Shown in pieces: positions 53,508-64,000 of a DNA stretch of 64,000 nucleotides. The notes beneath the pieces were generated by a model. The model did not search any database. It had not been told where the DNA came from and saw nothing but the letters and a program-made list of their open reading frames with translations. The stretch is from Tritrichomonas musculus (lineage: Eukaryota > Parabasalia > Tritrichomonadida > Tritrichomonadidae): the NCBI GenBank assembly GCA_039105265.1, contig JAPFFF010000003.1:7936001-8000000 (forward strand), in the 5' to 3' direction. The translations under genes were made by a program, and so were the position numbers. The stretch's first letter is position 1. Each line of letters starts with the position of its first letter.

Positions 53508-53773
53508 CAATTTTCATCTTTTTATCTTTAATCTTTTTTTATGTGCCTTTTTTGCATATTATGTTTTGTTTTGCATTTTTACTTTGTTTAATAAAATATT
53601 GCATATTTCTTTCATTTTATTATATTAATTTGGGTTTGTGCTTAATTTTATTTAAATAAAGAATATTTAATCTTGAAAATTAATATTAAATTCAAATAAG
53701 CATTAATTTTTAAGGCAGGAAAATAAGATAAATATACATTTTATTTTCTGAAAAAAGTGTTAAAGTTCAGAAT
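53508..53773. other. Short AT-rich intergenic region
   Basis: No gene seen. TCATTTTT at 53774-53781 is an initiator-like match 12 bases before ATG 53794. Confidence 0.5.
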
Positions 53774-53793
53774 TCATTTTTATATTACAAAAA

Positions 53794-55336
53794 ATGATGA
53801 GTCGTGCTGATAAAAGCAAGATTGACCAAATAGTTAAAAACGAGCCACGCCTAAATAAAGTTGTTCCGATGTCATATTTCATTGTTCCATTTCAAAGGAT
53901 TCCGAAATATCCACTTTTTCTGAGGGACCTTATCAACAACACCCCGAAATGTCACCCTGATTCGAATTTTCTGAATCTTGCACTCAACTCGATCAAAACC
54001 GTTTGGGACAAAATCGAGTATTCAAAAGAATCGGCCGAAGATCAACAGAAATTGAATGAAATTTTCATGAGGACGTCAAAAAAGGTCAATTTATTAGACC
54101 CTCGAAGAAGACTGCTCGACCAGATAAATGGAAAGTTGAAGTCAAACGGTTGGAAAAGCATCTTCCATATTTTCAATGACATGGTCTTACTAACGATGAA
54201 GTTGTCATCCACCATTCAAAAATTGGCGATTTCTATCTCAGTCAAACCGCCGAATTGACCATATCATTTCACCTTCCCGATAACAACAATACTAATTGCA
54301 TTGTAGAGTTTGAGAGCGGTTCTGACAAGGACAAGTTCATTGAATTAATTGAGAAGAATCGGTTAGAACAATACAAAGAAATTGACCAAAAATCAATGTT
54401 CTCAATTTCAAGAATTAGTGATTCAAATCTCGACGGTTTGGCGGTTTCTGTTTATGAGAATGAATCGGTTGCATTGAAAAATTCAAAGGTCATTTTTTCA
54501 TTTGGTGGAAATGACCCAAATAACCGTACACTAACATATGCTCGTTCTTTAACATCACCACAAAGGCCTACAAAACATTCACTGTAACCGACGGACCTTC
54601 TGCGCGTAGCGAGCACTCGCTTGTTCTCTCAGACGACAGCAAGAACGTCTATCTTTTTGGAGGACGAAGTGGCAGTGACTTCTACAACGATCTTTATGTT
54701 GGCACTTTTAAGGCCAATAGTGAAATTGAATGGAAAAAGATCCACTGGGAAAATTCTGAACCTGAAGCCAGATCAGGACATTCAATGGTTTGCAACAAGA
54801 ATGAACTGATCGTTTTTGGCGGTTTTCAAAAAGATAAGGTCTTCAACGATACACTGATCTACAGCATCAAGGATAACATGTGGAATCGATTGAAAAGTGA
54901 TGTGACCATTTTGCCATCACCCCGATACTACCACTCTGCCTGCAAGTGCGGTCCCTGGATGGTTGTCCACGGAGGAAAATGCCCACAACCGTTGAATGAC
55001 ACTTTCTTCTTTGACATGAAAAAGTGGCTCCAATTCAAAATAACCGGTGAAACTTCCTATCGTTACGGTCATAAATCGTTCTTTCAAAACGGTTATATCG
55101 TTTTTATCGGCGCCATTGACGATAAGAAAGAATTTGTCCAACCGTCCGTTATAAACACACTTAAAGATAAAGAATGGTATTACGAGGATTACAAAATGAT
55201 AGGAAACGTGCCTTCGACACTTTTCTTATTTGGTCAGGCACTATTCAATTCCTCTCAATTTTTTATTTACGGCGGAATTGACCCAATAACCGTTGAAAAC
55301 GTCTCTAATTCTTTCTATCAAATTAAGTTGCTTTAA
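53794..55336 (+). pseudogene. Truncated, frameshifted RhoGEF-kelch protein
   Basis: Begins with the second half of a DH domain (VPMSYFIVPFQRIPKYPLFLRDLIN), then a PH-like domain, then kelch repeats (NVYLFGGRSGSDFYNDLYV, ELIVFGGFQKDKVFNDTLI, PWMVVHGGKCPQPLNDTFFF). The first half of the DH domain is missing. Two frame changes are visible: near 54192 the PH continues as DEVVIHHSKIGDFYLSQ in another frame, and near 54555 the kelch part changes frame again. Joined frames would make Rho-exchange/kelch proteins common in trichomonads. It has an initiator-like TCATTTTT upstream and GC-rich codons, so decay, if real, is recent; sequencing indels are an alternative. Confidence 0.7.
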
Positions 55337-55390
55337 TGGTTAACAATTCAAAAATTCCAGTTCCTCAAATAATTGAGGCAACGATCAGTA

Positions 55391-55411
55391 AATCACCTTC
55401 AAGAGGTGATT
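55391..55411. repeat. Perfect hairpin after the kelch frame
   Basis: AATCACCT-TCAAG-AGGTGATT, with flanking GATC on both sides, about 55 bases after the kelch stop codon. Could be an mRNA 3' structure. Confidence 0.6.
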
Positions 55412-55566
55412 GATCAAAACTTCTACCTTTCAAAAAAAAAAAATTAGAGAAATATTTGAACGAATACCACTCGGTTTTAATGGATAACAATCAAATTTTA
55501 ATGAGTATTTTTGATAAATTCGATAAAATGAAGAAAAATATTAAATAATCTAATTGCGATATTTTC

Positions 55567-55791
55567 GTGAAGTTGTACGATAAATTAGATTCAAAGATTT
55601 TTATTATAAAAATCTCTTCTACAACTACATTCGATCAGTTTTTGGCAATTTTGACAGAAAAAATGAAAAATAGATCAGAATATTCAGTAAATATAATGAA
55701 ATATTATCCTTTCACACCTGATTTTTATGATTTCAATATCTATAAGGTAATCAAAGAGAACCTTTCCCATTTAAATGTTTTCGTTCAGTGA
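55567..55791 (+). pseudogene. Possible PB1/ubiquitin-like remnant
   Basis: The frame reads VKLYDKLDSKIFIIKISSTTTFDQFLAILTEKM..., like the first half of a PB1 or ras-association fold, then DFNIYKVIKENLSHLNVFVQ. It has no ATG at its start, and the preceding frame (about 55440-55545) is a helical stretch ending in a stop. It may be a decayed C-terminal part of the RhoGEF-kelch gene. Weak. Confidence 0.3.
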
Positions 55792-56179
55792 TTTAAATCA
55801 ACCATTTTTAATATTTTTTATTAAATATTTTTTTTTTTTATGATTAATTAACCATTTATTTACTCTAATACCTACTTTTTTCTTACAGATAAATGATCAT
55901 CATAATATTTATTTAATATGACGAATGATAAAATATATGTTTTAATTCAGATTCTTATTGCATTGATAATAAATGAAATAATTTGATTAATACACTCAAT
56001 GTATTTAAAATCCACACATTTTTTTTTTTTTAAATAATAAAATGATATATGAGATCTTCATATAATATATAAATTTAATAAACATTTCAATGTGCCAATA
56101 AAAACAATAAATAAGTAAATATCTTTTGGATCTAATAAGACAGAGATATAAAATTAATGCAAAAGTAAATTAAACTGAA
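55792..56179. other. AT-rich intergenic region
   Basis: No gene seen. Confidence 0.5.
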
Positions 56180-56779
56180 TTATGGTTTTGAAAACCAAGG
56201 AGCAAGCCATCCAATTGCTTGCTTTTCATTTAACATTCTCTTTATTTCATCATCAAGGTCTATATCATCTCTTGAGTTTATAGCGAATTCAATATTTCTA
56301 GGATCACATGACATAATAATCGCATCAGGTCTTGGTGTAGTAAATCCATAATATTCTGGTATTACTTGAATAGCATCAAGTCCAACGTTTTCATAAAAAT
56401 GTAGTAAATCATTTCTGCGTAGCATATGAAGAGAAAAACGCGAGCAATTGTAATAACTTCCAATTATTTTACAAGTTAATCTAAGCAAGTAAGTTCCAAG
56501 CCCTTTTTTCCTATATTCTTCTATTATCCCAAAAGTTCCAAGATAACTTACACGATCATATGAAAATTTAGATGTCCAAAAACGATGGGTCGTTGAAACC
56601 CCGATAATTTTCTCTTTTTCATCTTCGATTGTTGTTATTATTAAAGATAAATATTCTGAATTGCAATAATTAGCTATTTCATTGGCTGAATATTTAACCG
56701 GAAAAAGTGAAAGATGAACTTTATGACATTCATCAACATCACCAGAAGTCATTGTACGTATTTTATATCTCTTTTGCAT
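56180..56779 (-). CDS. GNAT-family N-acetyltransferase (Naa50/Naa60-like)
   Basis: 199 residues. SLFPVKYSANEIANYC (~29-44) matches the FPVxY motif of N-alpha-acetyltransferases Naa50 and Naa60. SYLGTFGIIEEYRKKGLGTYLL (~78-99) is motif A, whose RxxGxG loop binds acetyl-CoA. LHMLRRNDLLHFYENVGL (~118-135) is motif B. It probably acetylates protein N-termini or lysines. The C-terminal 40 residues are an acidic extension ending QAIGWLAPWFSKP. TTCAAAAAGTT lies about 40 bases upstream in inverted orientation. Confidence 0.82.
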   Translation of the reverse strand: MQKRYKIRTMTSGDVDECHKVHLSLFPVKYSANEIANYCNSEYLSLIITTIEDEKEKIIGVSTTHRFWTSKFSYDRVSYLGTFGIIEEYRKKGLGTYLLRLTCKIIGSYYNCSRFSLHMLRRNDLLHFYENVGLDAIQVIPEYYGFTTPRPDAIIMSCDPRNIEFAINSRDDIDLDDEIKRMLNEKQAIGWLAPWFSKP

Positions 56780-57230
56780 GAAACAAAAAAATTAAGATTT
56801 TACAATAATAAATTATTCAAAAAGTTAATTTCGATCTCATATTAAACAAACTCATTTTTCTCAGGTTCTACTGTTAATTTTAATTTTTTAATTTATTAAA
56901 TACAAATAAAAAAACGAACAAAATAAATTTATTTGTTAAAAATGATTAAGAAAATGATTTTAAAATCATTTTATTTTATTATTTAAGGGACAACAGACAT
57001 ATATTTTGTAAACCTTTGAATAATCAATAAACTCATAGAATATAAAATTGAATAGTAGTTATATCGCTAGAACGATCAATTTTTCTTCCTCTCAATTTAT
57101 TCATTCTATCAAAAAAATTGGAATATGATAAAATTAAGAATAAATTTAAACAGTATTTAAATAAAATAATTTATTGCAATAAGAATTTAATAAAAATATA
57201 TTGAAAATAAAGATTATATGTATATAAGGC
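56780..57230. other. AT-rich intergenic region
   Basis: No gene seen. Confidence 0.5.
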
Positions 57231-57238
57231 GAATTTTT

Positions 57239-57909
57239 AGAGGTGCGAGAGCTAAAATAACGTATTTTTAATAATTTAATTTATATTTATCTCAAGAAAT
57301 AAAAAATATATATCAAAAACAATTCCCAAATTATTTATATATATAAGTATTATTTTAAAAATATAATCATTCATCATCATAAAATATTAAAAACAAAAGT
57401 TTTTTACTTCATCAAAAATCATAAAAAAATCAATTTAACAAAAGCATGATTTATGAATCAATTTATTAATCGTAGAAATAATTATAACAATAAATGGTTA
57501 ATAGTCTTTACTTATAAATTTAATAAACAAGTTATTGTGCAGAGCAGAAAATGAAAAGATTTGCGATTAAAATGGAAAATTTCGTCATACATCAATGATA
57601 TAACTGTTTTAACATATTCATTTATATTTTATACATATATAAAATATTAGGTTAAAATTTGACGCCTAAATTTTTGGCGAAGAACAAAATGAGATAATTC
57701 TAAGGTTACTAAAATAATATGACCAAAAATAAATTGAATTTTTATTATATTTTGAATTAACTTATTCTCAATTTTTTAAAAACATTCATATTTTATTCCC
57801 ATCCAAAAATAATCCATTAATATTTTGTAATTTTATTTTAAGCATAAATATATATTTATTTTTAAAATATTAAAAAAATCTGAAATATGTTTTCAGCTCT
57901 CGCACCTCT
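57239..57909. mobile_element. 671-bp AGAGG-ended element with 8-bp target duplication
   Basis: Perfect 15-bp inverted ends AGAGGTGCGAGAGCT (57239-57253) and complement (57895-57909), continuing with one mismatch. GAATTTTT flanks both sides exactly (57231-57238 and 57910-57917). No coding capacity. It shares its first five bases and its duplication size with the elements at 5331 and 59869. Confidence 0.88.
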
Positions 57910-57917
57910 GAATTTTT

Positions 57918-58740
57918 GAGATAATTGGCCTTATCAATTTTTTTTATTTGGTTTTATTTTCCCGTCTTATTAGAACTATCACGAACTATTACATTAGAAA
58001 ATCCTTACAAATATTATTCAACAATTCAAATATTAAAAGAATCTAAGTTAACAAAAGCTTTTAAGTGAGAAAAATCAATACAAATTACCATAATCAATAA
58101 ACCTGCTTATTAAAATGTTTCACAACTTCATATAAAGAATCAATTAGATTGTAAGGTTGCAATATGATGACAATATTCGTTTTATTTGCATTTTATAAAT
58201 ATTCAAATCATAAATCAGTATTAGCATTTTTTACATCATAATAACAGTAAATTGCTTAAGTGGGTATATAATACTTTTAAAATAATATTATCTGAATCAA
58301 ATTTTCATCCTTTATTTAATAAATATTTTTATTTCTATTTAATTTTTTATTTCTTTGGATAAGAAAATACTCAATATGATGTTCATGAATATATACAATA
58401 TTAATAATTACTATTTCCCATTTTTAAAAAACAAGAATATTAAAAATTTCATTTTGTGGGAACTCATTGAATTTTACTCTTTCAATTTTCAAAATTTTGT
58501 CTGTTGTCCCTTAAATTTAGCCAAAGAGAGTCACACAAGTTGTTTAAAGATAAACATGATGCATGTTGAATCAAAAAATAATTGCTTTATATTGCTTTGT
58601 ATCATATATTTTATTGGTAATGCTTAATTTTTTTTAACCTTTGGATATGTGCAATGCAATTTAAAAAATACATTTCATTTAACAACAAAATATTCATTTA
58701 TGAATGTTTTTGGAAAAGAGTCCAAATTTATGCCAATAAA
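57918..58740. other. AT-rich region before helicase fragment
   Basis: No supportable gene. The frame 58355-58627 has no motif. Confidence 0.5.
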
Positions 58741-58971
58741 TAGTATATTGAAGGAAAAAAAATGGGTCTTAATCTTCCCGTTAAAACATGCGTTTTCATG
58801 AACATGGAGAGATACTATAATAAAAAATACAATAGCTTGTCTCCTACTGAATACCAGCAAATGAGCGGTAGAGCAGGCCGTAGAGGACTTGATAAAAATG
58901 GCACATCTGTTCTTTGTATTGGTAAAAAATTCCCAAAGGAAGATTACTTATATAATCTTTTCTGTTATTAG
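58741..58971 (+). pseudogene. Fragment of a Ski2/Mtr4-type RNA helicase
   Basis: The fragment reads MGLNLPVKTCVFMNMERYYN...LSPTEYQQMSGRAGRRGLDKNGTSVLCIG. It matches the end of the second helicase domain of Ski2-like helicases: the AMGxNxPA motif, then the conserved EYxQMxGRAGRRGxD motif VI. Nothing of the other helicase motifs lies upstream and the frame stops after 70 codons, so it is an isolated fragment. Confidence 0.72.
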
Positions 58972-59045
58972 CCTGAAGAGATGGGGATAAATCAAAAAAA
59001 CCAATTCAATTTTTTTTGCTCTTTTCAATTTTCACTTTTTGTTAA

Positions 59046-59140
59046 GGTGCTTCTGATTCATTTTTTTTAAAAAAATCAAAAAAACCTAAAATCTTCAGAA
59101 TTTTTCTCAAAAAAAAAGTTCCGTTAAAATCAAAAGCACC
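59046..59140. repeat. Small inverted-repeat hairpin element
   Basis: GGTGCTTCTGATT (59046-59058) pairs with AATCAAAAGCACC (59128-59140), one mismatch. The left end is preceded by TTAA but the right is followed by TAAC, so a TTAA target site is not proven. Confidence 0.5.
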
Positions 59141-59144
59141 TAAC

Positions 59145-59860
59145 CTTACGTTTAGATTAAAAATACAGAAATCAATATATAAATACATTGTTTTGTAAAC
59201 AATTTAAGCCGAATAAAATAGTAAACATAATATGCACTCTTTTAAATTTGATTATATTTTTAAAATTTGGTCGTAATTGGAAACTTTCAAAATCTCAATA
59301 TATCTTGATTTTTAAAAACACCATATATACTAATTTTCTGAAAATAAAATACATTTTATTAACATTTCGGTACAAATAATTCTTTTTTTTGTGTATATTT
59401 TATATTATTAATTTAATTTTAAATATGTGTAATTGTAAAAAATACTTATTATTCAATATAATTAAGGATAATATAAATATCAAAAATACAAGCACATATT
59501 TTTAATAATTTTATTATTAAAAATTGTTTCTGTCGCATATTATTATACCAAAATTATTTTTGTCATGAATATCAATATTAATCATATTTATTAAGTACAA
59601 ATCCTTTGCATTGTTTATTTTATGCTAATTTTTAATTCTTCAATTAATTTTATATGAGTTAAACATATTTTATATTGAGGAAAAAATATATCAGAAATAA
59701 ATTGAATGCTATTCAAATTTGAATATAATATAATTGATAAATAAAATATAAAAAAAACTAAAATATCTTTTTATAACAATAAAAAATATAATAATAATTA
59801 TATCAATAGTATTTTATATCTATTAAATATTCAAAAAAATAAATATGATCAACAAATGAT
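59145..59860. other. AT-rich intergenic region
   Basis: No gene seen. Confidence 0.5.
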
Positions 59861-59868
59861 ATATTTAT

Positions 59869-61091
59869 AGAGGTGTTTTCACCAATATTAAAAACGTCAT
59901 ATTTTTTTTTGTGATCAATATTTTAAAATGAAATTTGGTATAATTTCATATTATCAGATTCTTAATAATATTGCACCACATATGAATTGTTTTAAGAATT
60001 TTGATAAAATAATTAAATTGAGTAATTTGAAATGACTTTTAGCACTTTTGATGTTTTTTATATCAATATAGCTTATACAAATATTCTAAAAGCATTTTTA
60101 AGTATGAATTTCATCCTATATTAAAAAAACACTCAGAAAAATGAGTTTGTTTTTAAATGATTCCCACAGACTTTTTTCCATTACAGATTTTCTAGCAGTT
60201 TTTTATTTCTATTTTTAATATATTAATAAAAATAAAAACATTAAAATATTTTAAATATATCGAGTGAATTCAAGATATGATCATTTTAAGTTTTTATCAT
60301 CGTTCATTCAATTAATTTGTAACATAATTTAAATTTTTTTTATTTATATAACATATTTTTATAAATATTAATGCTTTTTATGTACAATAATAAATCTATA
60401 AATTATATATTATAAATTGTATATCTTATAAAACTTGTTTTTATTATGATTTTATTATTTTGTATACTTGAGAGCTTAATTCAAATTTTTCAATTCGATC
60501 AATTTCATTAAATTTATGCTTTTTTCTTAGCTTTTAAAAAAGATTGAATATAAAAATAATAAAAATAATAAATATATGCATTTACTGTATATGAATAAAA
60601 CAATAAAAAAGATAAAAATAATATTTTTAAGAAATTTACAACATCTAATTGAAATTTGATAAACTAAACAAAAATAAATCATATTTATCTTATAAAAACT
60701 TTTATTTTTTGCAGATAAGTGTTATAATTAATCATAATCAGAAAAAAGCTTTTAATAATAGGTTTTATTGAATTAAAAAAGCTTACTTTTGAAATTAAAT
60801 ATAAACATACAAATATAAATAATCTTCATAATTTATAATTACAATAAAAAAGTCATATTTTATTATTACTTTTAAGAATAAATGTAATAATAACTTTTCA
60901 ATATTCTTCAGAATTTTCAAAAAAATTCAATCATATTTATTCAATTTTGATAAAATTTTAATCATTTATATCTTAAAATTTTGCGATAGTTTTTAGTTAT
61001 AAATTTATAAATAATCTAATTTATTAAAAATATATATAATATTAAATTATTATGCAAATTACATGAGAAAATTATTGGTGAATACACCTCT
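59869..61091. mobile_element. 1.2-kb AGAGG-ended element with 8-bp target duplication
   Basis: Inverted ends AGAGGTGTTTTCACCAATA (59869-59887) and the complement of AGAGGTGTATTCACCAATA (61073-61091) differ at one base. ATATTTAT flanks both sides exactly (59861-59868 and 61092-61099). Each end is itself palindromic (GGTG...CACC). No transposase. Third member of the AGAGG group in this window. Confidence 0.9.
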
Positions 61092-61099
61092 ATATTTAT

Positions 61100-62650
61100 T
61101 AATTATGGATTTTTTTTTTTAATAAAATAAAGAACTAATAGATAATTTTGACAAATATATAATAATAATTGTTCCTATATAAACAATATTTATTCTATTT
61201 ACTTTATAATATCATCTAATATATCGGTTTGATATAAATAATTATCATTTTAATTATTTTTTGGATAAAACAAATAATTCAGATTAAGAACAATTTATAA
61301 ATCATTTATAAAGTATTTATAACTGACTAAAGCAGGAAAAAATAGGCAATTGAATAAAATTCATCCTGAATCATCCATTTTTTTATGATTTTTGGTCTAA
61401 TGAATATTATTAATTTATATATTTTCGTATGTTTATTAATAAATAATTGTTAATTCAACGATTTAGCCAGAAAATGAAATTTTAAAGTCATTCGTAAATG
61501 ATTATAAAAAAATTTTTTTTTGTTTCATTATATTTCCTCAAATATTTATTTGCATAAATAGTATTTATTTTATATATAAGCAAACAGATTTATTTGAATT
61601 TAAAATGATAGGGATAATAAAAAAAATAATCAATTATTTTATACATTATTTAAAATATAAATATATACTCATATCATGCATAACAATAATATTTTATCAT
61701 GAATTTAATTTAATGTTATCAACTACTAGGAGAGAAGACAATTTTTTTTGAAGTAGACAGTTTTTTCCTAGACCTTTAAATGATATTTATTTATTTTATA
61801 TGATAATGTAAATTATTCAATTTCTTTGAATAGTATAAAATGCAATATTTTGACTTATATCCAATAAATATTAATAAAAATAATATAATAATATATGATA
61901 TTATATAAAGATTTAAATATATAAAAATCAACTTTATAATCACTGCCTCACATCCAAATATATATAATATATTAATAATATTTTGAGTCCTCTGAATGAA
62001 GTGATCAGATATATATAACCTATTAGTTGATGTAATATCATTAGGATTGAAAGAGAATAATACGGAGCATTCATAAATTTATCATAAATAGAATTATAGT
62101 AATGTTAAGCAGTGCTCCAGATACTTTGTATCTTCCGTACATCTTTATCAACTTCTGGAGCTCTCCAAACAACTTACTCATATAGAGATCCCCTATAGAT
62201 TTCTATCTAAAGGTTATAATATAAACAATTCCCCAAATGAAATGAAACAAATTTATATCCTATATGAATCCTACCCAAAATACTAATAACTGATATTTCT
62301 GCCATACATAATCTTCTATATACCGGCTACAATCATGTTACATGCTATTTGTGGCAAAGAACTCAATATATATGTTTAATTATGTCTATGAACTATTAAT
62401 ATTTGACAATCCCATAAAGATAATCTAAAAATATGTTATTAAAATAGGTGTAATCGGATATATTAATGTGAAATCGTTTCTGAATGATTATATAGAAAGG
62501 TTTATAAATGGCATTAGCACGATTGAGGGAAATAATGAAGCTCTATTATGATAGATAATGATGAACTAGTTGTAATACTTATATCGATACTGTCTCCAGT
62601 GTTAGACAATTTCTAGGTAGAAAGCAAAATAGAGATTCTGACATATATGA
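61100..62650. other. AT-rich region with possible decayed coding traces
   Basis: No intact gene. On the minus strand, 62110-62210 reads GELQKLIKMYGRYKVSG in one frame and VVWRAPEVDKDVRK in another. This faintly recalls the NUMOD4 start of HNH endonucleases (W.xI....GRYxVS). Confidence 0.3.
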
Positions 62651-62829
62651 ACATGTTCGATATGTGAAACATATGAAGAAGAGAACTTAGTAGTATAGGT
62701 TTGGCTGTGTGTTCTAAAAGACTGTCCAGATCTAACAGCACCAATGATATCACCAAAGCCATTTTTAAATATTTTTTCAATGTACTTATGAGGATACTTG
62801 TTAGAATTGTAGATATCATGGTCATGCAT
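62602..62829 (-). pseudogene. Decayed HNH-associated fragment, inverted copy
   Basis: The minus strand reads IFKNGFGDIIGAVRSGQSFRTHSQTY. The same peptide core, DIIGAVRSGRTFRTH, is encoded on the plus strand at about 63440-63486. It resembles the short helix-turn-helix repeats (Ixx-I-x-SGx-y) that follow NUMOD4/HNH endonucleases. Family assignment is tentative. Confidence 0.35.
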
Positions 62830-63079
62830 TCATATATTTTAAAATCAAGAAGATATGAGTGTGTTAAGAGTTTATTTTATCACAATGCTCATTTAGAAGT
62901 GTTTCGTAGAAACAGCCGGTGTATTCGATATATTCTTAATAACAATACCAGAAAACATGGCTTCCAAGAATATGGGGAACGTCCATTAGATTAATTTTGT
63001 TGCATTTGAAAAAGAGATTTGTTCCATTAAAAGGTTTCATTAATAACTTTGAAATTATAAATAAATAATTTTTTATCAT

Positions 63080-63500
63080 AAGAAATAAGAAGACGCTTAA
63101 ACCTTTAAAAGATTTAAAACATAATGAAGGTTATTTGACGGTTAATTTGAATGGTGTAAACTATTAAAAACGCGTTATTATTGCTAAAATATTCTTGCCT
63201 AACGATGATCCTGCATCTTTATTTCCTTCGATTTATACCAACTGACTACACAAACCATGAAAAAGCAGAAGCTTATTTAGATGAAATATACTTAAAATGA
63301 TATCATAACCGCGGTGAAAAGATTTGATATACCTTATGTCGAATTAGATTGGGATGAATGTGATGAAGTTCGTTTTGATGTAAAATGAATAAAAAATAAG
63401 CATATTCTATCTATTTTTTTTCTTAAGCCTATCACTAGTGATATCATAGGTGCGGTTAGGTCTGGTCGCACGTTTAGGACTCACAGACCTAACGTATACT
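63080..63500 (+). pseudogene. Decayed NUMOD4/HNH endonuclease-like fragment
   Basis: The plus strand at 63087-63215 reads KKTLKPLKDLKHNEGYLTVNLNGVNY, stop, KRVIIAKIFLPNDDP, much like the LKPxxxxxGYxxVxLxxxG...xHRLVAxxFIPNP core of HNH homing-type endonucleases. The HNH histidines are not preserved. DIIGAVRSGRTFRTH follows at about 63440. Many stops; dead. Confidence 0.4.
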
Positions 63501-63751
63501 ACTATCTTATTCGATATCGAACAAGTTATTTGAGAGATATCAATGTGAACTTCGCGATTGAATTAGGAATTGTATGTTTAAAATACGTTGAGAAGATACA
63601 TTATATAAGTTTGGTTGTGAGCAATTGGGTAAATTTGTTGCTGATGATGAATCCACTAATGATGAACCAGTTATTTGAAATATAAGTTTTTTTTTCCTTT
63701 TTGTATTTCAAATCACATATATTTTAAAAAATGTAATAAAAATATTAATTT

Positions 63752-63754
<3 letters not shown>

Positions 63755-63796
<42 letters not shown>

Positions 63797-63797
63797 T
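63755..63797. repeat. AT dinucleotide microsatellite
   Basis: Long run of AT repeats, with one TGT interruption near 63787. Confidence 0.9.
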
Positions 63798-64000
63798 ATA
63801 TTAGAATTTTATTTAGTAATTATTGAGATATAATAGCATATATTTTTAAACAATATTCTGATATTATTTGGTCATAAGCTATTCAAAAAATAACAAAATA
63901 ATTATTAATAAAAATGAAAAAAAATTAATAATTTTTTTTTCTATACATCTATTTGCTTTTTTAAAACTTAATTACAATAAATAATATAAAAATATAAAGT

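Noticed and set aside
57239-61091. One large composite element using the outer AGAGG ends
   Set aside because: Each of the two elements has its own matching inverted ends and its own distinct 8-bp duplication, so they are separate insertions.
62701-62994. 97-codon plus-strand frame near the right end
   Set aside because: It is antisense to the better-supported HNH-associated fragment and has no motif of its own.

Overview
The window looks like nuclear DNA of a parabasalid protist, most likely a trichomonad close to Tritrichomonas. The evidence is indirect. The DNA is extremely AT-rich and nearly every gene is a single uninterrupted reading frame. Many genes have a TCA-pyrimidine-A/T initiator-like element 5-25 bases before the ATG. 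The protein families are also typical: a BspA-type leucine-rich surface protein, a long ankyrin-repeat protein, BTB/discoidin proteins, papain-like proteases, MATE transporters and RhoGEF-kelch proteins. I could not search a database, so the species is an inference.

Layout. Bases 1-4300 hold the 3' part of an RCC1/coiled-coil/TKL-kinase gene, a cathepsin-L-like protease, and a roughly 260-bp direct duplication of the kinase gene's tail and 3' flank. A 1.1-kb inverted-repeat transposon (5331-6443) separates these from a discoidin-like protein, a MATE transporter, tRNA-Pro(UGG) and an ankyrin protein. Bases 12200-14600 carry a small acidic protein, ribosomal stalk protein P1 and a one-domain eEF1B-like factor. 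Two decayed, related Mutator-like transposase remnants (about 16.4-17.4 kb and 22.7-23.9 kb) flank a VPS13-like lipid-transfer gene broken into three frames. Bases 24278-28990 form a P-element-like transposon with an 8-bp target duplication and a homeodomain-plus-transposase coding region. A mariner-type element sits inside it, and a third element sits inside the mariner's end. Histone H2B, a hypothetical gene and a 1.6-kb TTAA-flanked element follow. A decayed BTB/coiled-coil/discoidin pseudogene comes next, then three minus-strand genes (893, 210 and 628 aa) with low-complexity tails.

Bases 40.5-45.3 kb are gene-poor and hold a near-perfect foldback element with a GC-rich loop and small TTAA-flanked repeats. 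Bases 45.3-56.8 kb hold a hypothetical DNA-binding-like gene, the 1761-aa BspA-like surface protein, an alpha/beta hydrolase, a decayed RhoGEF-kelch gene and a GNAT N-acetyltransferase. The last 7 kb is a transposon graveyard: two more AGAGG-ended elements with perfect 8-bp target duplications, a Ski2-type helicase fragment and decayed HNH-endonuclease-like fragments.

The genes do not form a pathway. The main message is a housekeeping and surface-gene neighbourhood repeatedly invaded by several DNA-transposon superfamilies. The most distinctive items are the nested P-like/mariner/third-element stack, whose outer element joins a homeodomain to a P-type transposase, and a family of three AGAGG-ended non-autonomous elements with 8-bp target duplications.
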